A DNA stretch of 63,467 bases, taken from assembly GCA_025363275.1 (NCBI GenBank), contig JANYEE010000263.1:1-63467 (forward strand), read 5' to 3'. Below are positions 1-10,926 of this stretch, in pieces (the stretch's first letter is position 1; every line of letters starts with the position of its first letter). Source of the stretch: Burkholderiales bacterium (lineage in GTDB: Bacteria > Pseudomonadota > Gammaproteobacteria > Burkholderiales > Burkholderiaceae_C). The position numbers and the translations under genes were made by a program. The notes beneath the pieces are model-generated. The model did not search any database. It had not been told where the DNA came from and saw only the letters and a program-made list of their open reading frames with translations.

Positions 1-558
1 GGCGCGCAGGTGCTGGACCTGGAAGGCCTGGCCAACCACCGCAGCTCGGTGCTGGGCGCGCTGCCCGGCGTCGCCCAGCCCACGCAAAAGCACTTTGACA
101 CGCTGATCTGGGACGCTTTGCGTCGCTTGGACGCAAGCCGACCGGTATTTGTGGAAAGTGAGAGTAAAAAGGTCGGCAACGTGGCGATTCCCGCCAGCCT
201 GGTCGAGCGCATGCGCGCGAGTCCCTGTATTAACCTGAATTTGCACACGGATGAGCGCATAGCGCTACTGCTAGAAGACTACGATTTCTTTGTGCAAAAC
301 ACAGCGTTTTTCTGCCATCGCTTGGATGCGCTGGTGGAGGTGCGCGGCAAAGTGGTGGTGGAAAACTGGAAAGCACTGGTCAATCAGGGCGATGTGCGAA
401 CCGTTGTGGCAGAGCTACTCAGCCTGCACTACGACCCGGGTTACCTACAGTCGATTGAACGCAATTTTGAGCAGTACGGCCAGGCATCGCAGTTGGCGTT
501 GGCAGACCGCTCAGAAGTAAGTCTGCGCGCAGCGGCGCAGTCGCTCCTGGTGTACTGA
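1..558 (+). CDS. mnmH: tRNA 2-selenouridine synthase, C-terminal part (5' truncated by window)
   Basis: The frame is open from base 1 and ends at TGA 556-558, so only the last ~185 codons are present. The product replaces sulfur with selenium in the wobble 2-thiouridine of tRNAs. The visible part begins in the DLEGLANHRSSVLG segment typical of SelU/YbbB, followed by the family's FD.LIWDAL and FVESESKKVGNVAIP segments. The rhodanese domain with its catalytic Cys and the P-loop must lie upstream of the window. It is the only plus-strand gene before bamD, and it converges with a small minus-strand gene one base downstream. Family recognition is firm; completeness cannot be judged. Confidence 0.88.
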   Translation, partial: GAQVLDLEGLANHRSSVLGALPGVAQPTQKHFDTLIWDALRRLDASRPVFVESESKKVGNVAIPASLVERMRASPCINLNLHTDERIALLLEDYDFFVQNTAFFCHRLDALVEVRGKVVVENWKALVNQGDVRTVVAELLSLHYDPGYLQSIERNFEQYGQASQLALADRSEVSLRAAAQSLLVY

Positions 559-559
559 T

Positions 560-748
560 CTAAGCGGATTCTTGGGGCGCTGAGGGCTCTGAGGGCTCTG
601 AAGGGTCTGCCGGGCTGCCATCGGACTGGATGTCATCGCCTGGGCCGTGTAGTTTGCGCTCATTCTTATCTTTGAGCTTGTCTTCTTTTTTTCGCTTCTT
701 GGCGAGCTCTTTTTGACGCTTTTCGTATCCGTAATTGGGTGTTGCCAA
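560..748 (-). CDS. Small charged conserved protein (62 aa, unknown function)
   Basis: A 62-residue protein starting at a TTG codon (complement of 746-748). It opens with ATPNYGYEKRQKELAKK and is Lys/Glu-rich to residue ~33, then ends in an acidic tail with a SEP-SEP-SAP repeat that the DNA shows as tandem 9-base units (about 580-600). I recall small proteins with the same ATPNYxYEKRQ..ELAKK opening in many Burkholderiales, so I regard it as real although the SD is weak. There is no signal peptide or membrane segment, and no function can be assigned. Its stop lies one base past the convergent selenouridine synthase stop. Confidence 0.6.
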   Translation of the reverse strand: MATPNYGYEKRQKELAKKRKKEDKLKDKNERKLHGPGDDIQSDGSPADPSEPSEPSAPQESA

Positions 749-980
749 GGTGTGCTTTCGTTAGTTGCCCACACTGTACCACCACGGCTTTAGTCAGCAG
801 GCCACTGCACCCTACCGCGGTAAACATGCGTGAGCAGCAAGGCGCGGCGGCGGCACTCAAGGGGGGTCGAGTGGCTGGGGGCGCATGCCGCAATGCTCGC
901 GCCGTGGTACGCCTTTGCCTATGCTGGAAAACACCCACCGCACCAGCGACTAACGGCGACCATGCGGGCTGCCTCAAAAC
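749..980. other. Non-coding gap, nothing recognised
   Basis: This 232-base gap separates the small charged protein from the end of the metC-like gene. Open frames run through it on both strands, but their translations are Arg/Ala/Cys-rich without family resemblance. I see no tRNA, clear terminator or repeat. Confidence 0.5.
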
Positions 981-2189
981 TCAGCCGAGTGCGGATAGCG
1001 CCTGCGCTAGGTCGGCTTGCAAATCCACTACATGCTCCAGGCCCACCGAGAAACGCACCAGCGTGCCAGGTTTTAGGTGGGCAGGCCAGCCACCGCTGCG
1101 CATGCCGGCCAGCTCGTAGGGCACGACCAGGCTGGTAGGTCCACCCCAGCTGTAGCCCAGCTTGAACAAACGCAGCGCATCACAGAACGCATCCGTTTGC
1201 GCTGGGCTGTAGTGCGCCGCCAAAATAATACTGAAGATGCCTGCTGCACCACCGGGGCCAGGCGGACAGAGTGCCTGCCAATGCGCGTGGCCCGGTGAAT
1301 CAGGTAAGGCCGGGTGCAGCACTTGCACAATTTCCTCGCGGCCCTGGCACCAGGCGGCTAAGGTACGGGTGGCAACATCATGGGCGTTGTAGCGCAAGGC
1401 CATGCTCGGCAACGAACGCAGCACGGCTTCTGCATCGTTGGCCCCGACGCCCAAGCCCAGGCGCATATGGCAGAGCTTGATGCGCAAATGCAAACCAGGG
1501 TCGCGGGTAATGACGCTTCCCATCAGCACATCGCCACCGCCACTCGGGTATTTGGTGAGAGCGTGCACCGAAATGTCGACACCCAGACCAGGTTCACTAT
1601 CAGGCAGTAAATCAAAAGGCGCAAAAGCCAGGCCTGCGCCCCAGGTGTTGTCCAACACCACAGGCACGGCGCGCTGTTTGCACAAGCGCACCAGCGCTGG
1701 CAGATCAGGGAATTCGAGCGTGACCGACCCAGCCGCTTCCACCCACACCAGGCAAGTTTTGTCGCTAAATTTACTTTCCAGATCGGCCGGATTGAGCGGA
1801 TCGTAATACCGGTGACTGACGCCCCAGGCCTTCAGCTCACCCTCGGCCAGCGTCTTATTTGGGCCATACGCGTTGTCGGGTATCAGAACTTCGTCGCCCG
1901 TTTTGAGCAGAGCCAGCGAAGCCAGCGCTACAGCCGCCAGACCGCTGGGAGCCAGCAGGCACTGCGAGCCGCCCTCAAGAGTACACAGCCGTTCTTCTAG
2001 CGAATAGGTGGTAGGTGTGCCGTGCAGGCCGTACGTGTAGGCCGACTTGTCCTTCCATTCGCGGCTGCGCATGGCAGCCACACTGGGGAAGAAAACGGTA
2101 GATGCCTTGAAGACGCCGGGCTGCGGTGCCTCAAAGCCCGCCGGTGGCACGTAAGTGTGGTGAATCAGCGCGGTGATTTTGTCGTGCAT
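981..2189 (-). CDS. metC: PLP-dependent cystathionine beta-lyase (MetC type)
   Basis: A Cys/Met-metabolism PLP enzyme that should cleave cystathionine to homocysteine, pyruvate and ammonia in methionine synthesis. The fold-type I signature is clear: a substrate/PLP segment TYGLHGTPTTYSLEERLC near residue 60, the PLP-phosphate region CLLAPSGLAAVALA, the Asp in VVLDNTWGAGLAF, and the Schiff-base lysine in HALTKYPSGGGDVLMGS. I chose ATG 2189 because a TAGG sequence sits 7 nt upstream; an in-frame GTG at 2210 would overlap the upstream gene. The length (~402 aa) suits the family. It follows the phosphoribosyltransferase gene by 8 nt, probably in one transcript. Related gamma-lyases cannot be excluded. 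Confidence 0.87.
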   Translation of the reverse strand: MHDKITALIHHTYVPPAGFEAPQPGVFKASTVFFPSVAAMRSREWKDKSAYTYGLHGTPTTYSLEERLCTLEGGSQCLLAPSGLAAVALASLALLKTGDEVLIPDNAYGPNKTLAEGELKAWGVSHRYYDPLNPADLESKFSDKTCLVWVEAAGSVTLEFPDLPALVRLCKQRAVPVVLDNTWGAGLAFAPFDLLPDSEPGLGVDISVHALTKYPSGGGDVLMGSVITRDPGLHLRIKLCHMRLGLGVGANDAEAVLRSLPSMALRYNAHDVATRTLAAWCQGREEIVQVLHPALPDSPGHAHWQALCPPGPGGAAGIFSIILAAHYSPAQTDAFCDALRLFKLGYSWGGPTSLVVPYELAGMRSGGWPAHLKPGTLVRFSVGLEHVVDLQADLAQALSALG

Positions 2190-2197
2190 CTGAATGC

Positions 2198-2722
2198 CTA
2201 CACACTCCACTTGCTGATCAATTGCGCTGGTCCCAAAGCATCGTAGCTTTCAAAGGGCTGGTGGATCCAGGGATTGGTGGGCAAAAACTCCACCGTGTAG
2301 TCGGGAGTGAACACCGATACAGCCTTGGTCCAAATCACCGCGCTACGCAGCTCGGTAATAGGCTCATAACTATTTTTCAACAGGTCGATCACCGCATTCA
2401 AGGTGTGGCCCGAGTCGGCCAGGTCATCGACCAGCAGCACGCGCCCAGCGATTTCGCCCTTGGGCGTTGTGATGTAGCGGGCAATATCGAGGTTGCCTTG
2501 CAAGGTACCGGCTTCAGCCCGGTAAGAGCTGGTGGACATGATGGCAAGAGGCTTGTCAAACACACGCGACAGGATGTCCCCAGGGCGCAGTCCGCCGCGG
2601 GCCAGGCACAAAATCGTATCGAATTCCCAACCCGACTGGTGCACCTTGATGGCCAGTTTTTCAATCAGGTTGTGGTACTCGTCGTAACTTACGTAAAGGT
2701 GTTTGCCGTCTTCTGTCAACAT
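2198..2722 (-). CDS. Purine-type phosphoribosyltransferase
   Basis: About 174 aa with one type I PRTase domain. The PRPP loop is LLVDDLADSGHTL (about residues 95-107), and CLARGGLRPGDILSR forms the pyrophosphate loop. It resembles xanthine/hypoxanthine-guanine salvage enzymes (Gpt-like) that join a purine base to PRPP. It lies just after purA, consistent with purine salvage. The start is ATG 2722, with AGGAG (complement of 2730-2734) 7 nt upstream; the preceding in-frame TTG is not needed. Part of its leader is a copy of the dispersed repeat at 2733-2791. Base specificity cannot be read from the sequence. Confidence 0.82.
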   Translation of the reverse strand: MLTEDGKHLYVSYDEYHNLIEKLAIKVHQSGWEFDTILCLARGGLRPGDILSRVFDKPLAIMSTSSYRAEAGTLQGNLDIARYITTPKGEIAGRVLLVDDLADSGHTLNAVIDLLKNSYEPITELRSAVIWTKAVSVFTPDYTVEFLPTNPWIHQPFESYDALGPAQLISKWSV

Positions 2723-2732
2723 CAAAATGCTC

Positions 2733-2791
2733 CTATTTCTATAGCTGCCCAGGCAGTATTTACCTGGGCCACAGGCTGATTTAGCTTCAAA
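2733..2791 (+). repeat. Dispersed stem-loop repeat, copy A
   Basis: A 59-base element with the layout CTAT-spacer-ATAGCTG, then the inverted pair CCCAGG/CCTGGG around AGTATTTA, then CCACAGGCTGATTTAGCTTCAAA. The same arrangement recurs at 27500-27562 and, on the other strand, at 45018-45082. It fills the gap between purA and the phosphoribosyltransferase gene, so it would be transcribed as a hairpin in the mRNA leader. I recall similar intergenic elements in Comamonadaceae genomes but cannot verify that here. Confidence 0.8.
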
Positions 2792-2799
2792 TTGCGTGT

Positions 2800-4191
<1,392 letters not shown>

Positions 4192-4241
4192 CTAATTGGT
4201 TGGAGACAGAGCTTCGTTACGCTACGGTCTGTCCCGCAAGA

Positions 4242-5393
4242 TTATTGAATTACTTTTACGACCCACTGCCCGGCGATGCGGGTCAGCTCGCGATCGCAGT
4301 GAAATTCATCGACTTCACTCTCATGACCTGGCAACACGCACACCACGGTCTCGCCCCTGCGTCGCAGATCCGCGATGGCAGCGCGCAGATCGGCATCTTC
4401 GGCCCACGGAGAGCGAATCGCAGCGCGCAGCGGTAGCTCAGTCGCCACGGAGGCGACTGCTTTGATGTCCAAACTAAAGCCTACCGCGGGGCGATTGCGG
4501 CCAAACACCGAACCCACTTCGTCATAGCGTCCGCCACGCGCCAGTGAATCGCTAGCGCCTGGTGCGTACATGGAAAAGCGTGTACCGCTGTAATAGGCAT
4601 AGCCACGCAAATCCGCCAAGTCAAATGACACAGTGGCGCCATCCAGATGGCTTGCCAGCCAGCGCAGTTGCGCCAAGGCCTCCCGAATGGCGGGCAACGC
4701 GGGTAAAGACGCTTCGGCTTGTACCAACGCATCGGTATCACCGTAAAGCGTTACCAGATCCTGCAAGGCCTGACTGGTCGCTGCTGGAGAGTTGCGGGTC
4801 AAGGATTTGAGTTCGCTGGCATCCTTGGCGGCCAACGCAACGTACAGATTAGCCATATCAGCTGCGGGCAGTTGAACGCCTTCAAGCAGGGCTTGCACGA
4901 TGCGGGCATCCGCCAAGTCAACACTGATATTGCCCACGCGCGCGGCTTTCAGAGAGTCAAGCGCCAGAGTCAGAATTTCGAGATCAGCTTCCAACCCGGT
5001 ATGACCATATAACTCTGCACCAAACTGTAGGGGCTCGCGCGTGGCATGCGGACCGCTAGGGCGCGTATGCACTACCGGCCCGCAGTAGCACAGGCGGGTT
5101 ACGCCTGCCCGATTGAGCAAGTGGGCATCAATGCGAGCCACTTGGGGCGTGCAGTCTGCGCGCAAGCCCATCATGCGGCCAGACAGTTGGTCAACGAGTT
5201 TGAAAGTTTGAAGATCGAGCGCTTGGCCAGTGCCCGACAGCAGCGACTCTAGATGTTCAATCAAAGGTGGCATGACGAGCTCGTAGCCATAGCATCGCGC
5301 CATGTCCAGCAAGTCTCTGCGAATTTCTTCGATGTGGCGCGCCTCGGAAGGCAGCACATCGGCAATGTGATCCGGAAGGACCCAGGCTGACAT
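4242..5393 (-). CDS. hisZ: ATP phosphoribosyltransferase regulatory subunit HisZ
   Basis: A catalytically inactive histidyl-tRNA-synthetase paralogue that partners the short HisG to form ATP phosphoribosyltransferase, the first histidine-biosynthesis enzyme. The opening [18 protein letters not shown] is the family N-terminus, which fixes the start at ATG 5393; the longer frame to 5465 overlaps DUF2065. HisRS-like motif 2 ([12 protein letters not shown]) and the [13 protein letters not shown] and [10 protein letters not shown] segments are visible. There are ~383 aa with no anticodon-binding domain, as expected. No strong SD is visible. It sits directly before purA. Confidence 0.92.
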   Translation of the reverse strand: MSAWVLPDHIADVLPSEARHIEEIRRDLLDMARCYGYELVMPPLIEHLESLLSGTGQALDLQTFKLVDQLSGRMMGLRADCTPQVARIDAHLLNRAGVTRLCYCGPVVHTRPSGPHATREPLQFGAELYGHTGLEADLEILTLALDSLKAARVGNISVDLADARIVQALLEGVQLPAADMANLYVALAAKDASELKSLTRNSPAATSQALQDLVTLYGDTDALVQAEASLPALPAIREALAQLRWLASHLDGATVSFDLADLRGYAYYSGTRFSMYAPGASDSLARGGRYDEVGSVFGRNRPAVGFSLDIKAVASVATELPLRAAIRSPWAEDADLRAAIADLRRRGETVVCVLPGHESEVDEFHCDRELTRIAGQWVVKVIQ

Positions 5394-5446
5394 GTAGATT
5401 GTTGGTGCTATTAAAACCGCGATTTTACCGGCCTTGGGCCGGGTTT

Positions 5447-5638
5447 TCAGGGTGCCAACAACCAAATTCCCAAGAGGCCGAGCAAGATACTGCCGATCGC
5501 GAAGCGGCGAATCTGACTGTCATTCATCTGCATCAGCTGGGTGAAGAGCCTGCGCCAGGCGCCCGGTGCGATCAAAGGGAACAAACCCTCAATAACCAGC
5601 ACCAAGGCCAACGCAAGCCAAAACGTCTCTTCAGTCAA
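5447..5638 (-). CDS. DUF2065 small membrane protein (YjeT-like)
   Basis: A 63-residue protein made essentially of two hydrophobic helices: residues ~6-24 ([18 protein letters not shown]) and ~44-61 ([17 protein letters not shown]), joined by a polar loop containing WRRLFTQL. This is the DUF2065/YjeT family, which sits between hflC and purA in many Proteobacteria. The start appears to be TTG 5638, only 5 nt after hflC, suggesting translational coupling. No function is established; the position implies an inner-membrane role linked to HflKC. Confidence 0.8.
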   Translation of the reverse strand: MTEETFWLALALVLVIEGLFPLIAPGAWRRLFTQLMQMNDSQIRRFAIGSILLGLLGIWLLAP

Positions 5639-5643
5639 GGCTA

Positions 5644-6546
5644 TTATTTCTTAGGCGTGGCAACCGCAGAGCCGCCATTGCGAAATACCTTGAAGAATTC
5701 GCTGGACGATGGATCAAGCACCATCACGTCGCTCTTGTTAGCGAACGATGCCTTGTAGGCATCCAGGCTGCGGTAAAACTGCGCAAATTGCGGGTCTTTG
5801 CCAAAAGCTTCTGCGTACAAGCGCGCAGCTTCTGCATCGCCTTCACCCTTGATCTTTTGCGCATCGCGGTAGGCGTTTGCGATGGTCACCTCCCGCTGGC
5901 GGTCAGCGTCCGCGCGGATGGTTTCGCCTTCGGCGCCACCGGTAGAGCGCAGCTCATTGGCCACACGCTTGCGCTCCGCTTCCATACGGCGGTAAACCGA
6001 CTCGGTAATCGCTTCCACGTAATCCACGCGGGTGATGCGCACGTCCACCACATCCACACCCCAGGGCTTGGCACCCTTCACTTTGTCTAGCACCTCGGAC
6101 TTCACGGCGGCCATCAGCGCTTCGCGCTTGAGTGACACGAGTTCCTTAACGGTGTACTTGTTGATCTCTTGCTGGAACGCATTGCGCACCACGCGATTCA
6201 ACTGACTGGTACCGGCACTTTCGTTAAGTCCCACATTGCGTATGTACTCTGTGGGTTCGGATATGCGCCAGCGCACATACCAGTCGATCACCACGCGTTG
6301 CTTCTCTGCAGTTAGCATGGGTTCGGAGTCGGTGCTGTCAAGGGTCAGCAGACGCTTGTCGATGTAGGACACATTTTGAAAAGGCGGCGGAAGCTTGAAG
6401 TTCAAGCCCGGCTCCGTGATGACTTCCTTGATTTGACCCAAGGCGTAGACCACACCAAACTGCCGCTGATCGACCACAAACAAGGTCGACATCGCCAATG
6501 CAATCAGCACCAGCAAAGAGGAAATAACCAATCCAATCCGATTCAT
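5644..6546 (-). CDS. hflC: FtsH modulator subunit HflC
   Basis: Inner-membrane SPFH/prohibitin protein that with HflK forms the complex surrounding FtsH protease. An N-terminal membrane anchor (residues ~5-24, GLVISSLLVLIALAMSTLFV) is followed by the periplasmic SPFH domain beginning VDQRQFGVVYALGQIKEV. A long helical coiled-coil region with MEAERKRVANELRSTGG and the repeated Ala/Glu pattern GEGDAEAARLYAEAFGKD follows. Length 300 aa is typical. The start is supported by GGAG six bases upstream. It follows hflK by 9 nt. Confidence 0.95.
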   Translation of the reverse strand: MNRIGLVISSLLVLIALAMSTLFVVDQRQFGVVYALGQIKEVITEPGLNFKLPPPFQNVSYIDKRLLTLDSTDSEPMLTAEKQRVVIDWYVRWRISEPTEYIRNVGLNESAGTSQLNRVVRNAFQQEINKYTVKELVSLKREALMAAVKSEVLDKVKGAKPWGVDVVDVRITRVDYVEAITESVYRRMEAERKRVANELRSTGGAEGETIRADADRQREVTIANAYRDAQKIKGEGDAEAARLYAEAFGKDPQFAQFYRSLDAYKASFANKSDVMVLDPSSSEFFKVFRNGGSAVATPKK

Positions 6547-6555
6547 TCGGGACTC

Positions 6556-7869
6556 CTACCGGGTTTCACGATCGCGGGTGCGTGACGATTCACGACTGCG
6601 CGCGTCATTGGAAATGATGGTGACCGGGGGGGAAGCGGGTACCGCTGCCGCGGGCGCCGCGGCTGCATGCGCAACGGCGTCACCCCCTGTAGCCTTCAAA
6701 ATTTTGTCCAACGGTAAGTACAGCATGCTTGAGCCTTGTTTGGACTCCACCAGTACCTTGGTTACGTTGCCGTAGATCTCTTGCATCGCATCGAGGTACA
6801 TGCGATCACGGGTCACCTGCGGCGCTTTTTGGTACTCGACATACACCGAGCGAAAGCGCTGTGCATCGCCCTGCGCCTGCGCGATGACACGGGATTTGTA
6901 GGCTTCAGCCTCTTGTTTCAAGCGCGATGCCGCACCCACGGCGCGGGGAACTACATCATTGGCGTAGGCCTGCGCTTCGTTCTTGGCACGCTCGCGCTCT
7001 TGGCCAGCTTTCAGGACATCGTCAAACGATGCCTGCACTTGTTCAGGGGGGCGCACGCCGCCTTGCTGCAAATTGATGCCAACGACTTCAACACCGACCT
7101 TGTAGCGGTCCAGAATGCTTTGCATCAATGCGCGGACCCGGGGCGCAATCTGGTCTCGCTCTTCCGCCAGCGCGGCATCCATCTTCATGTTACCCATGAC
7201 CTCGCGTACCGACGTTTCCGCAGCTTGCACCACTGCAGCTTCAGGGCTTTTGCTTTCGAACAAGAATGCACGGGCATCATTCAACCGGTACTGGACCGCG
7301 AACTTGATATCCAGAATATTTTCATCTGCAGTCAACATGGCAGAATCACGCAGGCCGGTGGCTTTGATCACTGCATCACGGCCCACATCCACAGAACGGA
7401 TCTGGGTGACGAAGACCAGCTCGTGGCGTTGAATCGGATAAGGCAAACGCCAATTGAAACCGGCATTGGCGGTCGAATGAAACTTGCCAAACTGGGTTAT
7501 GACTGCCTGCTGTCCCTCTTGCACGATGAACAAACCCGTACACAGCCAAATCGCTAACGCAGCCACAGCAATCAATACCGCACCGATACCTGCGCTTTTC
7601 ATATCTGGTTGGTACCCCCCTCCGCTGCCGCCACCAGAGTTGCCTCCGGATGGCTTCCCAAACAACCCGCCTAGCTTTCGATTCAAATCGCGCCACAACT
7701 CTTCCAGGTCCGGTGGGCCGGAATTCAGAGGCAGTTTACGGCCTTCAGGTTTGGAGGGTTCAGACGGCGGCTTATTGCCGTCGCCCTGAGAAGCACCGCC
7801 GTCGGCTGAACCCGCTTCAGGGGTATTTCCGTCGGAGCGACCCCAGCGGGAATCGTTGAGATTGAACAT
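6556..7869 (-). CDS. hflK: FtsH modulator subunit HflK
   Basis: Partner of HflC in the SPFH complex regulating FtsH. The soluble N-terminus is Gly/Pro/Ser-rich, followed by LEELWRDLNRKLGGLFG, which matches the HflK N-terminal domain. A membrane segment (GIGAVLIAVAALAIWLCTGLF) and the SPFH domain starting VQEGQQAVITQFGKF come next, and the tail is Ala/Arg-rich. I place the start at ATG 7869 (MFNLNDSRWGRSDGN), the opening I expect in Comamonadaceae, giving ~437 aa. ATGs at 7935 and 7950 are in frame and possible, and no start has a strong SD. Confidence 0.93.
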   Translation of the reverse strand: MFNLNDSRWGRSDGNTPEAGSADGGASQGDGNKPPSEPSKPEGRKLPLNSGPPDLEELWRDLNRKLGGLFGKPSGGNSGGGSGGGYQPDMKSAGIGAVLIAVAALAIWLCTGLFIVQEGQQAVITQFGKFHSTANAGFNWRLPYPIQRHELVFVTQIRSVDVGRDAVIKATGLRDSAMLTADENILDIKFAVQYRLNDARAFLFESKSPEAAVVQAAETSVREVMGNMKMDAALAEERDQIAPRVRALMQSILDRYKVGVEVVGINLQQGGVRPPEQVQASFDDVLKAGQERERAKNEAQAYANDVVPRAVGAASRLKQEAEAYKSRVIAQAQGDAQRFRSVYVEYQKAPQVTRDRMYLDAMQEIYGNVTKVLVESKQGSSMLYLPLDKILKATGGDAVAHAAAAPAAAVPASPPVTIISNDARSRESSRTRDRETR

Positions 7870-7973
7870 TCGTGTTTTGAACCAAGGGAGCCAGCCGGTC
7901 GTCTGGGCTCCGTCGGTAGGTGTTATGAGTTTCATGTCATCGGTTTTCATTTGCCATCTAGCATTGTGCACAA

Positions 7974-9161
7974 TCACGACTCGTCCCCTGACGGCGCAGG
8001 GGCATGGGGCGGAACTTCCGGCGCGTCCTTACGTTGAGCCGCCACGATAGCGGATATTTCCTTGCGCAACAGATCCATTCCTTGCAAGACTTTGGCGCTA
8101 ACAAAAATCCGTGGCGTTTGCACACCGTCGATCTCAAAGAAGTCTTCGAGGACCAAGGGCTGGTGATCGACATCTAAAGCATCAATCTTGTTGAAGACGA
8201 GCAATTGGGGAATTTTGTCGGCACCGATTTCAACCAGCACGCGTTGCACCTGTTCAATCTGCTCTACAAAATGTGGGTTGGACGCATCAACCACATGCAT
8301 CAGCAAATCTGCATCAATTGCCTCTTGAAGCGTTGCTTGAAACGCATCCACCAAGCCGTGGGGCAGATCACGAATGAAGCCGACCGTGTCGGACAGCGAA
8401 ACCGAACATCCAGCATCTGCCAAATACAACTGGCGGGTGGTGGTATCCAGGGTTGCAAACAACTGATCCGCGGCGTAAGCACGGGCCTTGACCAGTGCAT
8501 TGAACAAGGTTGACTTGCCCGCATTGGTGTAGCCGATCAGCGAAATATTGAATGCATCTCTGCGCTCCCTTTGCCGTCGCTGGGTCTGTCGCTGGCGTTT
8601 GACTTTTTGTAAACGTTCTTTGGTGCGTTTGATAGTCTCACCAATCATGCGTCGATCAAGCTCAATCTGCTTCTCCCCCGGCCCACCGCGAACTCCAGCA
8701 CCACCCGTTTGCCGCTCCAAGTGAGACCAACGTCGCACAAGTCGTGTACTCAGGTATTGCAGACGCGCAAGTTCTACTTGCAATTTGCCTTCGTGGCTGC
8801 GAGCACGCTGGGCAAAAATTTCAAGAATGAGGAAGGTGCGGTCGTTGACCGGCATGTCCAGATGCCGCTCGAGATTGCGTTGCTGACCCGGACTTAAGCT
8901 CTGATCAAACAAAATCTCGGCGGCGCCCAATTGCTGGGCCAGCATTTTTATTTCGTCCGCTTTACCAGACCCAATGAACAACGCTGCATCAGGAGCTTTA
9001 CGCTTACAGGTCACCTTGCCCACAGGTGTCATACCGGCGGTCTGGGCCAATAAACCCAATTCTTCCAGCTCGCCGTCAAAATTGGCGTGACCAAAATCAA
9101 CGCCGACCAAAATAGTCGGGGCAAGCACCGAGGAAGTCTTTGCAGTCAAATTAGGTGACAT
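7974..9161 (-). CDS. hflX: Ribosome-associated GTPase HflX
   Basis: A GTPase that splits or rescues stalled ribosomes. The N-terminal HflX domain includes the glycine-rich turn RQTGGAGVRGGPGEKQIELDR (about residues 148-168), followed by a basic coiled segment (RTKERLQKVKRQRQTQRRQRER). The G domain has G1 GYTNAGKSTLFN, G3 DTVGFIRDLP and G4 NKID. Length 395 aa is normal. It follows hfq by 38 nt in the conserved hfq-hflX-hflKC order. Confidence 0.96.
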   Translation of the reverse strand: MSPNLTAKTSSVLAPTILVGVDFGHANFDGELEELGLLAQTAGMTPVGKVTCKRKAPDAALFIGSGKADEIKMLAQQLGAAEILFDQSLSPGQQRNLERHLDMPVNDRTFLILEIFAQRARSHEGKLQVELARLQYLSTRLVRRWSHLERQTGGAGVRGGPGEKQIELDRRMIGETIKRTKERLQKVKRQRQTQRRQRERRDAFNISLIGYTNAGKSTLFNALVKARAYAADQLFATLDTTTRQLYLADAGCSVSLSDTVGFIRDLPHGLVDAFQATLQEAIDADLLMHVVDASNPHFVEQIEQVQRVLVEIGADKIPQLLVFNKIDALDVDHQPLVLEDFFEIDGVQTPRIFVSAKVLQGMDLLRKEISAIVAAQRKDAPEVPPHAPAPSGDES

Positions 9162-9199
9162 TCAGCCGGCGTGTAAGCCAGCTGGAGAAAGAAATAGGG

Positions 9200-9448
9200 T
9201 CAGTCTGCAGCTGGCTCGTCAGTGCCGGGAGTAGCAAAATTCACAGCGCGCCCTGGCACGATAGTCGAGATTGCGTGCTTGTATACCATTTGGGTCACAG
9301 TGTTGCGCAACAAAACCACGTATTGATCGAAGGACTCTACTTGTCCCTGCAACTTAATACCGTTGACCAAATATATGGAAACCGGCACATGCTCACGGCG
9401 CAGTGCGTTCAAAAACGGGTCTTGGAGGAGTTGCCCTTTATTGCTCAC
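9200..9448 (-). CDS. hfq: RNA chaperone Hfq
   Basis: Hexameric Sm-like protein that pairs small RNAs with mRNAs. Sm1 ([24 protein letters not shown]) and Sm2 ([11 protein letters not shown]) are intact, and [13 protein letters not shown] is the proximal-face N-terminus. I set the start at GTG 9448 (VSNKGQ...), because GGAG lies exactly six bases upstream; the frame extends to a TTG at 9466 with no such support. This gives 82 aa with a short acidic C-tail (TDEPAAD), typical of short beta-proteobacterial Hfq. It lies between der and hflX. Confidence 0.97.
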   Translation of the reverse strand: MSNKGQLLQDPFLNALRREHVPVSIYLVNGIKLQGQVESFDQYVVLLRNTVTQMVYKHAISTIVPGRAVNFATPGTDEPAAD

Positions 9449-9568
9449 GATATTCTCCGTGTTCAAAAGTTATTAAGGTATTGAAGATACCACACCACGA
9501 TGCTCGCTATGCGGGTGCGTCAGGATTTCCTTACGGCAACCAGCGTCTAATGTACGGTTAAACACCTG

Positions 9569-10909
9569 TTACGGTTTTTTACCGGCATAGGGGTTCTCCG
9601 CCGACTTCATTTGGATGCGCATTGGAGTGCCAACCAAATCGAACTCCTTGCGAAAGCGCCCTTCGAGATAACGCTTGTAGGCGTCAGTCACATGTTCCAG
9701 CGAATTACCGTGAATTACGATGATCGGCGGGTTCATGCCACCTTGGTGGGCGTACCGCAATTTCGGCCGGTACATTCCAGTTTTCTTGGGCGTCTGAAAT
9801 TGCACCGCCTCCAGGAGCAAACGTGTCAACACCGGAGTCGACATCTTGCAATTGGCAGCACGGTGGGCTTGCGCAATGGAATCCCACACCGGCCCGAGGC
9901 CTTGGCGCTTCTGCGCAGAAATGAAATGCATGGCTGCAAACTTCAGGAAACCCATGCGGGTCTCAATCGAACGCTTGACAAGTTCGCGCGCGTATTCGTC
10001 GATCGCATCCCACTTGTTTATGGCGACCACAACGGCCCTGCCGGACTCAAGAATATAGCCCGCTATGTGGGCATCCTGGTCGGTAATACCTTGCGTCGCA
10101 TCAATCAGAAGTAAAACTACGCTAGCCGATTCAATAGCCTGCAGAGTCTTAACGACAGAGAATTTTTCAATCGCTTCGAAGACTTGGCCCTTACGGCGCA
10201 ATCCAGCAGTGTCAATCAACTCAAATTTTTGTCCGTTTCGTTCAAACGGCACGGCAATCGCATCGCGGGTGGTGCCAGGCATGTCAAACGCCACAAGGCG
10301 CTCCTCGCCGAGCCAGGTGTTGATAAGCGTGGATTTACCGACATTAGGCCTTCCGGCTACTGCCAGCTTGATAGCACCGCTATCTTCTTCAGCATCGTCC
10401 TTTGCCTCTATCTGGATTAGCAACGGCTCTAGCGCCATATCCACCAAGGGCTTGATACCTTGACCGTGCGAAGCTGATATGGGAAAAACCTGCCCAAGGC
10501 CCAATTCAAAGAATTCGACCAACTGATGACCTTCGGTCATACCTTCAGCCTTGTTGGCCACCAAAACACAATGCTTACCCAGTTTGCGGAGGTATTTGGC
10601 GATTTCGTGGTCCTGTCCGGAAATACCGGCTCGCGCATCCACTACAAACAAAACAACATCAGCCTCGGCAACCGCTTGGCGTGTCTGCTTTGCCATTTCC
10701 CTGTAAATACCACTACTAGCGTCCGGCTCAAAGCCGCCCGTATCAATCACGATGTATTCATGCGAACCTTGCTTACCATTGCCGTAGTGGCGATCGCGGG
10801 TCAGGCCCGCAAAATCAGCAACGATGGCGTCCCTAGTTTTCGTCAACCGGTTAAATAAAGTTGATTTGCCCACGTTGGGCCGACCAACCAATGCGATAAC
10901 AGGTTTCAT
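9569..10909 (-). CDS. der: Ribosome-assembly GTPase Der (EngA)
   Basis: Double-GTPase required for late 50S assembly. Two G1 motifs are present: [14 protein letters not shown] (residues ~8-21) and [14 protein letters not shown] (~186-199). G3 motifs DTGGFEP and DTAGLRRKG and G4 motifs NKAE and NKWD follow each. The C-terminal KH-like domain carries [14 protein letters not shown]. The 446 aa length is standard. It starts 17 nt after bamB, the usual bamB-der arrangement. Confidence 0.97.
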   Translation of the reverse strand: MKPVIALVGRPNVGKSTLFNRLTKTRDAIVADFAGLTRDRHYGNGKQGSHEYIVIDTGGFEPDASSGIYREMAKQTRQAVAEADVVLFVVDARAGISGQDHEIAKYLRKLGKHCVLVANKAEGMTEGHQLVEFFELGLGQVFPISASHGQGIKPLVDMALEPLLIQIEAKDDAEEDSGAIKLAVAGRPNVGKSTLINTWLGEERLVAFDMPGTTRDAIAVPFERNGQKFELIDTAGLRRKGQVFEAIEKFSVVKTLQAIESASVVLLLIDATQGITDQDAHIAGYILESGRAVVVAINKWDAIDEYARELVKRSIETRMGFLKFAAMHFISAQKRQGLGPVWDSIAQAHRAANCKMSTPVLTRLLLEAVQFQTPKKTGMYRPKLRYAHQGGMNPPIIVIHGNSLEHVTDAYKRYLEGRFRKEFDLVGTPMRIQMKSAENPYAGKKP

Positions 10910-10926
10910 TTCAAAGGCCCAAGCTA

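Noticed and set aside
666-977. 103-codon minus-strand frame spanning the gap after the small charged protein
   Set aside because: It overlaps the small protein in another frame, is Arg/Ala-rich and lacks any family similarity.
6736-7557. 273-codon plus-strand frame opposite hflK
   Set aside because: Antisense shadow of a clearly conserved gene; no SD or recognisable domain.
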